Of a stretch of 64,000 bases of DNA, positions 9,012 through 15,443 are shown piece after piece (positions within the stretch are counted from its first letter, which is position 1; every line of letters begins with the position of its first letter). The stretch comes from JAFGBI01 sp964454025 (lineage in GTDB: Bacteria > Myxococcota_A > Polyangia > Polyangiales > Polyangiaceae), in assembly GCA_964454025.1 (NCBI GenBank), contig CAYVRP010000001.1, positions 79,209-143,208 on the forward strand, in the 5' to 3' direction. The translations under genes and the position numbers were made by a program. Under the pieces are notes generated by a model that worked only from the letters and a program-made list of their open reading frames with translations, searched no databases and was not told the origin of the DNA.

Positions 9012-10330
9012 CCACGCCGCGGTCACGGATCGTGGAGCTCGACGCCCGTCACGTCTGGCACCCGTACACCCCGATGGATCGGTACCTCGCCGAGGGCAGG
9101 CCGCTGGTCATCGACTCCGCGCGGGGCGCCAGGCTGCGGGACCTCGACGGTCGGACTTTCCTCGATGGCAACGCCTCCTGGTGGACCGCGCTGCTGGGAC
9201 ATCAGCATCCCCGGCTCGTCGCGGCGGTGGTCGACCAGGCGCAGCGGCTCTGTCACGTGCCGCTGGCCGGCATCACGCACGAGAGCGCGGCGCTCCTCGC
9301 TGCCGAGCTCGTCGCCGTCGCTCCGCCCGGGCTCTCGCGCGTCTTCTTCAGCGACGACGGTTCGACGGCGGTGGAGGTGGCGCTGAAGCTCTCCCTGCAG
9401 TACTGGGCTCAGAGCGGGCGCCCGGCGCGACGTCGCTTCGTGGCGCTCGAGGGCGCCTTTCATGGGGAGACGCTGGGGGTTACCTCCATCGGCGGCGTGG
9501 AAGCCTTTCGCCGACCATTCGCCTCCGTGCTCTTGGAAACCGTGCATGTCCCGCCGCCGGACGAAACCGGCTATGCGCGTGCGTTCGCGGCCATCGCCCG
9601 GTGCCTGGAGCGAGAGGGCGACCAGATCGCGGCGGTCGTGCTGGAGCCCGTGGTGCAGGGCGCCGGCGGAATGCGGATCTACGATCCGCGCTACCTTCGC
9701 GAGGTGCGCGAGTTGACGCGTGAGGTGGGGACTCTCCTGGTGATCGACGAGGTCTTCACCGGGTACGGCCGCACGGGGCCGATGTTCGCCTGCGAGCACG
9801 CCGGCATAACGCCGGACGTACTCTGCCTCGCCAAGGGATTCAGCGGGGGGATCCTGCCGATGGCTGCGACGCTCGTCACGGAGGCGCTCTTCGATGGCTT
9901 CCGCGGCGCCCCGGAGCGCGCCTTTCTCTATGGTCACACGTTCTGCGGCAACCCCCTGGGGGCGCGAGTGGCGCTGGAGGTGCTCCGGGTATATCGGGAA
10001 GAGGCGGTGCTGGCGGGGATCCCGGCGCGCGCCGCGCGGATCGCCGCCGCGATCGCGTCGCTCAGCGCCCTCCCCGGGGTCGTCCGGGGGCGGAGCCTCG
10101 GCATGGTCGGCGCGGTCGATCTGGAGGCGGAGGGCGGCTACTTCGGGGCGCTCGGGTGGCGCGTCTACGACGAGGCGATCGCTCGCGGCGCGGTGCTCCG
10201 CCCGCTCGGGAACACGGTCTACGTCGCTCCGGCGTTGAACATCGATCTCGGTGACCTCGACGCCCTGCTCGGCGTGCTCCTGGAGAGCGTTGCCGCCGTG
10301 GTAGGGGGGGGCGGCGGCGTCCGCCGCTGA
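9008..10330 (+). CDS. bioA: Adenosylmethionine--8-amino-7-oxononanoate transaminase
   Basis: BioA makes 7,8-diaminopelargonate from KAPA in biotin synthesis, using S-adenosylmethionine as amino donor and PLP as cofactor. Family markers include HVWHPYTPM (15-23), FLDGNASWW (51-59), SDDGSTAVEVALK, VVLEPVVQGAGGM, IDEVFTGYGRTG with the cofactor aspartate D247, LCLAKGFSGG with the PLP lysine K276, and YGHTFCGNPLG. The WHPYT motif favours BioA over other class III aminotransferases. ATG 9008 overlaps the kinase stop (ATGA) and directly follows a GGGGAGG purine run. No other biotin gene is in the window, so its coupling to a sensor kinase is odd. Length, 440 aa, is normal. Confidence 0.93.
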   Translation: MTTPRSRIVELDARHVWHPYTPMDRYLAEGRPLVIDSARGARLRDLDGRTFLDGNASWWTALLGHQHPRLVAAVVDQAQRLCHVPLAGITHESAALLAAELVAVAPPGLSRVFFSDDGSTAVEVALKLSLQYWAQSGRPARRRFVALEGAFHGETLGVTSIGGVEAFRRPFASVLLETVHVPPPDETGYARAFAAIARCLEREGDQIAAVVLEPVVQGAGGMRIYDPRYLREVRELTREVGTLLVIDEVFTGYGRTGPMFACEHAGITPDVLCLAKGFSGGILPMAATLVTEALFDGFRGAPERAFLYGHTFCGNPLGARVALEVLRVYREEAVLAGIPARAARIAAAIASLSALPGVVRGRSLGMVGAVDLEAEGGYFGALGWRVYDEAIARGAVLRPLGNTVYVAPALNIDLGDLDALLGVLLESVAAVVGGGGGVRR

Positions 10331-10376
10331 GAGGTCGATCCGAAACCGCGTGGGCGTCCGAGGGTCGCGGGGGGGG

Positions 10377-10392
10377 GCGCCGGCCCCGGCGC
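10377..10392 (+). terminator. Hairpin downstream of bioA, possible terminator
   Basis: Arms GCGCCGG and CCGGCGC (7 bases each) form a perfect inverted repeat with a very short loop, 47 bases after the bioA stop and just after a G-run. There is no T-tract, so function as an intrinsic terminator is only inferred from position. Confidence 0.35.
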
Positions 10393-10489
10393 TCCGACGG
10401 CGAGCGGGTGACGCCCGGCGGGGTCCGGGTCCGCTTCCGGTCACCGCCGACTTGACCCCACCGTCCGGGTGGTCCCATCTTGACCGCCC

Positions 10490-10849
10490 ATGTTCCCGCG
10501 CGACCGGTTCCTCTTCGTGTGCGTCAACCGTCGCCCGGACCACGCACCCAAGGGATCCTGCGCGGCGCGTGGGTCGGAGGCGCTCTACGCGCGGCTGCGC
10601 GACCTGCTGCGCGAGCGCGGCCTCGCGGCCAGGGCGGCGCGCGCCTGCTCGTCGAGCTGCCTCGGCCTCTGCGAGTCCGGCCCCGTCATCGCGGTCGAGC
10701 CGGACCACTGCTTCTACGGGCGGGTGACCCGCGAAGACCTGGAGGAGATCGTGGACGCCCTGGTGCGCAGCGAGCGCGTCGAGCGGCTGGTGGTGGCGTG
10801 TGACGCGCCGGGGCGGAGCCCCGGGGGCGGCCGTGAACGCGGGGGGTAG
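10490..10849 (+). CDS. Thioredoxin-like [2Fe-2S] ferredoxin
   Basis: The 119-residue protein matches the thioredoxin-fold 2Fe-2S ferredoxin family (Aquifex Fd1 / Shethna type): a FVCVNRRPDHAPKGSC segment with C11 and C24 and a second pair, C57 and C61, in CLGLC, followed by GPVIAVEPDHCFYGRVTREDLEEIV. These four cysteines are at the family's cluster-ligand spacing; C53, C74 and C104 are extra. It should act as a small cytoplasmic electron carrier. The ATG at 10490 fits the family N-terminus. The C-terminal 15 residues (Gly/Arg-rich) are an extension. It follows bioA by 159 bases with a hairpin between, so it may be separately expressed. Its redox partner is not evident. Confidence 0.85.
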   Translation: MFPRDRFLFVCVNRRPDHAPKGSCAARGSEALYARLRDLLRERGLAARAARACSSSCLGLCESGPVIAVEPDHCFYGRVTREDLEEIVDALVRSERVERLVVACDAPGRSPGGGRERGG

Positions 10850-10879
10850 GCCCGAGGGAGCTGGCGGCGAAGGTTCGGC

Positions 10880-11299
10880 GTGGGCCTCACGTTCACCCAG
10901 GAGCTGACGGGCGCCGCGCGGCGGGCGGGGGAGGGGCAGGAGCGCGCGCTGTCGTTGCGGCTCGTCGCCTGCCCGCGGGCAGGCCCGTGGCCACTGCGTG
11001 GAGAGCTCAGGGTCCAGGGGTGGATCGACGGCGCGGCCGTCTCGGGCCGCCTGCGGTGCGAGGCCGGCGCGGGCGCCGGGTTAGTCTACGAGCTCGGCTT
11101 CGCGCTCTCCGGCGGTGCATCCTTCGAGCTCGTCGCCCACCTGCGACCGCGCTGGCAGAACCCTGTCGCCTCGCTCACCTCCCTGGAGGGTCGCATCGAC
11201 GCGGCAACGGGGCGTGAGGTGGCGCGCGTGCTGATGCGGTGGGACCTTCGTCACCGGGTCGTCCCGCTGCTACTAGGACGGCGTCGCCGGGATCAGTGA
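10880..11299 (+). CDS. Small protein of unknown function, resembling a domain found with GMC oxidoreductases
   Basis: A 139-residue protein from GTG 10880, 30 bases after the ferredoxin gene and probably cotranscribed with it. The opening GLTFTQELTGAAR and the pattern VQGWIDGAAVSGRLRCEAG...LVYELGFAL recall, from memory, the N-terminal beta-rich region of some cholesterol-oxidase-like GMC oxidoreductases, but here it stands alone with no FAD domain. The resemblance is weak and should be tested by profile search. No signal peptide or membrane segment. The C-terminus is arginine-rich. Confidence 0.55.
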   Translation: MGLTFTQELTGAARRAGEGQERALSLRLVACPRAGPWPLRGELRVQGWIDGAAVSGRLRCEAGAGAGLVYELGFALSGGASFELVAHLRPRWQNPVASLTSLEGRIDAATGREVARVLMRWDLRHRVVPLLLGRRRRDQ

Positions 11300-11334
11300 G
11301 CGATGCTACCGTCGCTGGCTCAGGGAGAAGACCC

Positions 11335-12738
11335 ATGTACGACTCAATCAAGCGCTTGCTTTCGGGCGCCGTGCCGCTAGGGGCGCCGGTCGTCGTCTGC
11401 GGCTGGATCCGCACCCGACGTGACTCGAAGGCGGGCATCTCGTTCCTCCAGGTCAACGACGGGACGACGGTCGCGCCGATCCAGGTCGTGGCGGAGAGCG
11501 CGCTGGCCAACTACGAGGCGGAGATCAAGCACTTGACCACCGGCTGCGCCGTGCGGGTGACGGGCACCCTCACCCCGTCCGTCGGCAAGGGTCAGTCGAT
11601 CGAGCTGAAGGCCACCCGTGTCGAGGTCCTCGGCTGGGTGGAGGACCCGGACACCTACCCGATCCAGCCGAAGCCGCACAGCTTCGAATTCCTGCGGACG
11701 GTCGCCCATTTGCGGCCACGAACCGCGACCTTCGGCGCCGTCACGCGGCTGCGCCACCACCTGTCGCAGGCCATCCACCGCTTCTTCTGTCAGGAGGGCT
11801 TCTTCTGGGTGCACACGCCCATCATCACCGCCAGTGACTGCGAGGGCGCCGGAGAGCTGTTTCGCGTCTCGACGCTCGACCTGGCGAACCTGCCGCGCAA
11901 GGAGTCGGGAGAGGTCGACTTCGGCCAGGACTTCTTCGGCAAGGAGAGCTTCCTCACCGTCTCGGGGCAGCTCGAGCTCGAAACCCACTGCCTCGCCCTG
12001 TCTCGGGTCTACACCTTCGGGCCCACGTTCCGCGCCGAGAACTCCAACACGAGCCGTCATCTCGCCGAGTTCTGGATGGTCGAGCCCGAGGTCGCGTTCG
12101 CCGATCTCACCGCGAACGCCGACCTCGCGGAGCGGTTCCTCAAGTACGTCTTCGAATCCGTGCTCCGCGATTGTCAGGAGGAGCTCGGCTTCTTCCGCGA
12201 TCGCGTCGACGCCGGTTGCGTGAAGCGCCTCGAGGAGTTCGTCACGGCGAGCTTCGAGCGCATGGAGTACACGGAGGCGATCCGTCGTCTCGAGGCGCGC
12301 CAGGGGGAGGCCCGCTTCGAATTCCCCATCCGCTGGGGCATGGACCTGCAGAGCGAGCACGAGCGTTTCCTCACCGAGCGGATCGTCGGCAGGCCGGTGG
12401 TGGTGATGAACTACCCGCAGGAGATCAAGGCGTTCTACATGCGGCGCAACGACGACGGCCGCACGGTGGCGGCGATGGACGTGCTGGCGCCCGGGATCGG
12501 GGAGATCATCGGGGGCGCACAGCGCGAGGAGCGGCTGGACGTGTTCGACCAGCGCTTGCGCGAGCTCGGCATGTCGGCGGAGCCGTACTGGTGGTACCGG
12601 GATCTTCGCCGCTACGGGACCGTCCCCCACGCGGGCTTCGGGCTGGGGCTGGAGCGGACGCTGGTGTACGTCACCGGTCTCGGCAACATCCGGGACGTCA
12701 TCCCGTTTCCCCGGACCCCAGGCAGCGCCGAATTCTGA
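11335..12738 (+). CDS. asnS: Asparagine--tRNA ligase
   Basis: A class IIb aminoacyl-tRNA synthetase of 467 aa that charges tRNA-Asn. The N-terminal OB-fold anticodon-binding domain (about 15-110, VCGWIRTRRDSKAGISFLQVNDG) is followed by the catalytic core: motif 2 around TFGPTFRAENSNTSRHLAEFWMVEPE, MNYPQEIKAFYMRRNDDGRTVAAMDVLAPGIGEIIGGAQRE and motif 3 GFGLGLERTLVYVTGLGNIRDVIPFPR. The YMR/N context and AMD segment are those of AsnRS rather than AspRS. The ATG at 11335 has a good ribosome site (AGGGAG 11322-11327); an upstream in-frame start would overlap the preceding gene. It is expected to be essential unless tRNA-dependent amidation supplies Asn-tRNA. Confidence 0.96.
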   Translation: MYDSIKRLLSGAVPLGAPVVVCGWIRTRRDSKAGISFLQVNDGTTVAPIQVVAESALANYEAEIKHLTTGCAVRVTGTLTPSVGKGQSIELKATRVEVLGWVEDPDTYPIQPKPHSFEFLRTVAHLRPRTATFGAVTRLRHHLSQAIHRFFCQEGFFWVHTPIITASDCEGAGELFRVSTLDLANLPRKESGEVDFGQDFFGKESFLTVSGQLELETHCLALSRVYTFGPTFRAENSNTSRHLAEFWMVEPEVAFADLTANADLAERFLKYVFESVLRDCQEELGFFRDRVDAGCVKRLEEFVTASFERMEYTEAIRRLEARQGEARFEFPIRWGMDLQSEHERFLTERIVGRPVVVMNYPQEIKAFYMRRNDDGRTVAAMDVLAPGIGEIIGGAQREERLDVFDQRLRELGMSAEPYWWYRDLRRYGTVPHAGFGLGLERTLVYVTGLGNIRDVIPFPRTPGSAEF

Positions 12739-12746
12739 ACGAGGGA

Positions 12747-12763
12747 CGGGGGTGCTGCCCCCG
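12747..12763 (+). terminator. Hairpin just after asnS, possible terminator
   Basis: CGGGGG and CCCCCG arms around a TGCTG loop, beginning 9 bases after the asnS stop. The stem is strong but no T-run follows. Confidence 0.4.
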
Positions 12764-12821
12764 GCTCATGGGGGTACCGGCCCTGACACCTCGTGACCGA
12801 TTGGCCGATGGCTTGACTTGT

Positions 12822-12837
12822 TGGCATTTGCGTGCCA
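12822..12837. promoter_or_regulatory. Inverted repeat just upstream of the response-regulator gene
   Basis: TGGCA (12822-12826) and TGCCA (12833-12837) form a dyad with a six-base spacer, ending 10 bases before the start codon at 12848, and just after a -35-like TTGACT at 12813-12818. Position suits an operator, perhaps autoregulatory. The GG-GC spacing is one base short for a sigma-54 promoter. Confidence 0.3.
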
Positions 12838-12847
12838 TGAAGTCGCA

Positions 12848-14257
12848 ATGGTTGACGATCTGTCCGAGTCGGACGAGAGGACGTCGGAGCCCGGCCCTTC
12901 GGCAGGCACGGGGGTTGAGGACGTCACCGTCCTGGTGGTCGACGACGAACCGAGCAACACCACGTCGCTCAAGAAGATCTTCGAGCGCGAGGGGATGCGC
13001 GTGTTCACCGCCGACCACGCCCGGGCGGCGCTGGAGATCGCGCGCCGGCATCGCATTCACGTCGTCCTCACCGACCTGATGATGCCGGGCACCAACGGGG
13101 TCGAACTGCTGCGCGCGCTCAAGGAGGTTTCGGCCGACATCGAGGTCGTGCTGATGACCGCCTACGGGACGGTGGAGGTCGCCGTGCAGGCGATGCGCGA
13201 GGGCGCCTACGATTTTGTCGAGAAGCCCCTGAAGCGCATGACGATCGTGAAGAGCGTTCGCAAGGCCGCCGAGCGCCAGCGCCTGTTGGCAGAGAACCGG
13301 TCGCTGCGTCAGGAGCTCAAGCTCTTGACTCATCGCGAGATCGTCGGGCAGAGCGCCGCCCTGCGGCGCGTGCTCGAAGTGGCGGCCCAGGCGGCGCCCT
13401 CCAGCGCGACGGTGCTCGTCCTCGGCGAGAGCGGCACCGGCAAGGAGCTCATCGCGCGCACCATCCACGCCCAGAGCGCGCGCGCGGCCGGCCCCTTCGT
13501 CGCGGTCAACTGCGCCGCCCTCCCGGAGTCGATCCTGGAGGCGGAGCTTTTCGGCTACGAGCGGGGCGCCTTCACGGGGGCGGTGACGCGCCGCGAAGGG
13601 CGCTTCGCGAAGGCACGCGGGGGGACCCTCTTCCTCGACGAGATCGGCGAGCTCACGCCCGCCGTGCAGGTCAAGATCCTGCGGGTGCTGCAGGAGGGAG
13701 AGTACGAGCCCATCGGCGGCGACACCGTCCGGGCCGATGTCCGGATCGTGGCCGCGACGAACCGTAACCTGCAGGCCGAGGTCGAGGCTGGTCGGTTCCG
13801 TGAGGATCTCTTCTATCGCCTGAACGTGATCGCGGTCACCGCACCGCCCCTCCGCGCGCGGCGCGAGGACGTGCCCTTGCTGGTGGATCACTTCCTGGGC
13901 ATCTACTGCAAGAAGAACGGGCGGGCGCGGCTCGCGGTCCCGCCGGAGGTCCTGCGCAAGCTCACGGACTACGCGTGGCCAGGGAACGTGCGCCAGCTCG
14001 AGAACGTGGTGGAGCGCGCTGCGGTGCTCTGTCGAGGCGACACCCTCTCGCTGGCCGACCTCCCGGACGAGATCGCGGCGGCGGCGGCGGTGGCTCCATC
14101 CCAGCTCACGTTCGCCGTGGGGACCCCGCTCGACGAGGTCGAGCACCGGCTCATCCGCGAGACGCTGAAGCACACGGAGGGGGACAAGTCACTCGCGGCG
14201 CAGCTGCTCGGGATCTCGACCCGCACCATCTACCGCAAGCTCGGCGACGAGGGCTGA
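12848..14257 (+). CDS. Sigma-54-dependent response regulator (NtrC/AtoC class)
   Basis: A 469-residue enhancer-binding regulator. After about 25 flexible residues comes a receiver domain with the acidic pair in VVDDEP, phospho-acceptor D76 (VVLTDLMMPG) and K126. The AAA+ domain carries Walker A GESGTGKE (193-200), the sigma-54-contacting loop GAFTGA (240-245) and Walker B LFLDEIGE (261-268), all intact. The C-terminus has a Fis-type helix-turn-helix (LAAQLLGISTRTIYRKLG). When phosphorylated it should oligomerise and activate sigma-54 RNA polymerase. It is immediately upstream of the type II secretion operon, in the same direction, and a sigma-54-like promoter lies between them, making that operon the natural candidate target. 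The ATG at 12848 is chosen; an earlier start would overlap the dyad. Confidence 0.94.
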   Translation: MVDDLSESDERTSEPGPSAGTGVEDVTVLVVDDEPSNTTSLKKIFEREGMRVFTADHARAALEIARRHRIHVVLTDLMMPGTNGVELLRALKEVSADIEVVLMTAYGTVEVAVQAMREGAYDFVEKPLKRMTIVKSVRKAAERQRLLAENRSLRQELKLLTHREIVGQSAALRRVLEVAAQAAPSSATVLVLGESGTGKELIARTIHAQSARAAGPFVAVNCAALPESILEAELFGYERGAFTGAVTRREGRFAKARGGTLFLDEIGELTPAVQVKILRVLQEGEYEPIGGDTVRADVRIVAATNRNLQAEVEAGRFREDLFYRLNVIAVTAPPLRARREDVPLLVDHFLGIYCKKNGRARLAVPPEVLRKLTDYAWPGNVRQLENVVERAAVLCRGDTLSLADLPDEIAAAAAVAPSQLTFAVGTPLDEVEHRLIRETLKHTEGDKSLAAQLLGISTRTIYRKLGDEG

Positions 14258-14281
14258 GGCTCGCGACGCCGCGTCCGCTCC

Positions 14282-14298
14282 CCGCGCCGCAGGCGCGG
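14282..14298 (+). terminator. Hairpin after the response-regulator gene, possible terminator
   Basis: Arms CCGCGCC and GGCGCGG with a three-base loop, 25 bases past the stop codon. No T-run. If functional it would separate the regulator from the gsp operon and leave the latter dependent on its own promoter. Confidence 0.4.
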
Positions 14299-14310
14299 CG
14301 AGGAACGCGT

Positions 14311-14323
14311 TGACATTCTGTCA
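14311..14323. promoter_or_regulatory. Inverted repeat placed like an enhancer site for the gsp promoter
   Basis: TGACA and TGTCA arms around TTC form a perfect dyad centred about 114 bases upstream of the GG of the sigma-54-like element at 14429. Enhancer-binding proteins usually bind dyads at about this distance. Only one copy is seen; the link to the adjacent regulator is inference. Confidence 0.35.
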
Positions 14324-14428
14324 GGCGAGCCCGGTCCCCCGGAGTCTTCCTGCCACCTTGGCGCCGCGGCGCTCGGGGTTCGTGCGAGAAAAACTTGGGA
14401 TCTTGAGCATTTGAAAAGGGTTGCGCCG

Positions 14429-14445
14429 CTGGCACGGCCCTCGCT
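14429..14445 (+). promoter_or_regulatory. Sigma-54-type (-24/-12) promoter of the gsp operon
   Basis: CTGGCACGGCCCTCGCT matches the sigma-54 consensus YTGGCACG-N4-TTGCW at all positions but one (TCGC for TTGC), with exact GG-to-GC spacing (GG 14431-14432, GC 14443-14444). It lies in the gap before gspC and downstream of a gene for a GAFTGA-containing activator. The predicted transcript would begin near 14455, only about 8 bases before the GTG of gspC, so gspC would be nearly leaderless. A few A-runs (14387-14419) just upstream stand out against the GC-rich background. Confidence 0.6.
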
Positions 14446-14462
14446 AGAACCTGCCAGCCGTC

Positions 14463-15443
14463 GTGGGTTTCGACGCCCTGCTCAAGAAGCACTTCCTGGC
14501 TGCGGTCCTCGTGCTCGTGGCGGTGGCGGCGTTCTTCCAGGCGCGCGGGGCGATGCAGCTGGTGGGTGCGATGCTGATCCCCGAGGCGACGGCGCTGGCT
14601 GTGCTCCCTCCCGTCCCCTCCGGCGGGGTGCGCTCGTCAACGACGCCGAAGAGCGCGGAGCCAATCCTGGCGCGCAACCCGTTCGATTTCAGCACCGGCC
14701 CGCTGAACGCCAAGACCCTCGCCGAGGGGCTCCCCGCGGGTGAGGTGGCGGTTCCGGACGACCCCCTGCGGGCGCCAGCGTGCCAGCAGATCAAGGTCAG
14801 CATCATCACCGAGTCGCCGGATCCGCTCTGGTCGATCGCCGCGCTGCAGGGGCCGGGGGATCCGCGCCCGACCATCCGGCGCGTCGGAGACCAGGTGGGC
14901 GGGTCGAAGGTGCTCTACATCGGCTATAACCCCTACGAGGGTAGCCCCAGCGTGTGGCTGGCCGAGGGGTCCAGCGTGTGCCAGGCCCTGCTGTTCGCGC
15001 CGCAGCCCACCCCGCAGGCCGCGCCGGCGGCCGGCGCGGGTCCGGCCCCCGCGAGTTCGGCGGCCGCGCGGGGGGCGCCGGCGTTGCCCGCGGACATGAA
15101 GGCGAAGATCCAGCGGGTGAGCGCGAACGAGTTCAACGTGGATCGCAGCGTCGTTGACAAGATCCTGGAGAACCAGGCGGACCTCATGCGGTCCGCCCGC
15201 GTCGTGCCCGAGCAGCAGGATGGGAAGGTGGTGGGGGTCCGGCTCTTCGGAATCCGGCCCGACACGCTGCTCGGCACGCTCGGCCTCGAGAACGGCGACC
15301 GGCTGGAGACGATCAATGGCTTCGCGATGGCGAGCCCGGAGAAGGCGCTCGAGGCCTACGCGCGGCTGCGCACTGCGGAGAAGCTCACCGTCTCGGTCAA
15401 CCGCCGCGGCCAGCCGGTCACCATCGAATTCAACATCAAGTGA
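14463..15443 (+). CDS. gspC: Type II secretion system inner-membrane protein GspC
   Basis: GspC links the inner-membrane platform to the secretin. The 326-residue protein starts at GTG 14463 with a short cytoplasmic stretch and one membrane helix (about 10-27). The periplasmic part has the homology region that contacts GspD (about 105-180, with two cysteines, C107 and near 170), an Ala/Pro linker (185-215) and a C-terminal PDZ-like domain (about 235-326; PDTLLGTLGLENGDRLETINGFAMASPEKALEAY). It is the first gene of the operon. Its stop overlaps the gspD start at 15440. Confidence 0.9.
   Translation: MGFDALLKKHFLAAVLVLVAVAAFFQARGAMQLVGAMLIPEATALAVLPPVPSGGVRSSTTPKSAEPILARNPFDFSTGPLNAKTLAEGLPAGEVAVPDDPLRAPACQQIKVSIITESPDPLWSIAALQGPGDPRPTIRRVGDQVGGSKVLYIGYNPYEGSPSVWLAEGSSVCQALLFAPQPTPQAAPAAGAGPAPASSAAARGAPALPADMKAKIQRVSANEFNVDRSVVDKILENQADLMRSARVVPEQQDGKVVGVRLFGIRPDTLLGTLGLENGDRLETINGFAMASPEKALEAYARLRTAEKLTVSVNRRGQPVTIEFNIK

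Noticed and set aside
12813..12837. Possible sigma-54 promoter for the response-regulator gene
   Set aside because: The GG-to-GC distance in TTGGCATTTGCGTGC is one base short of the fixed sigma-54 spacing; kept only as a dyad.
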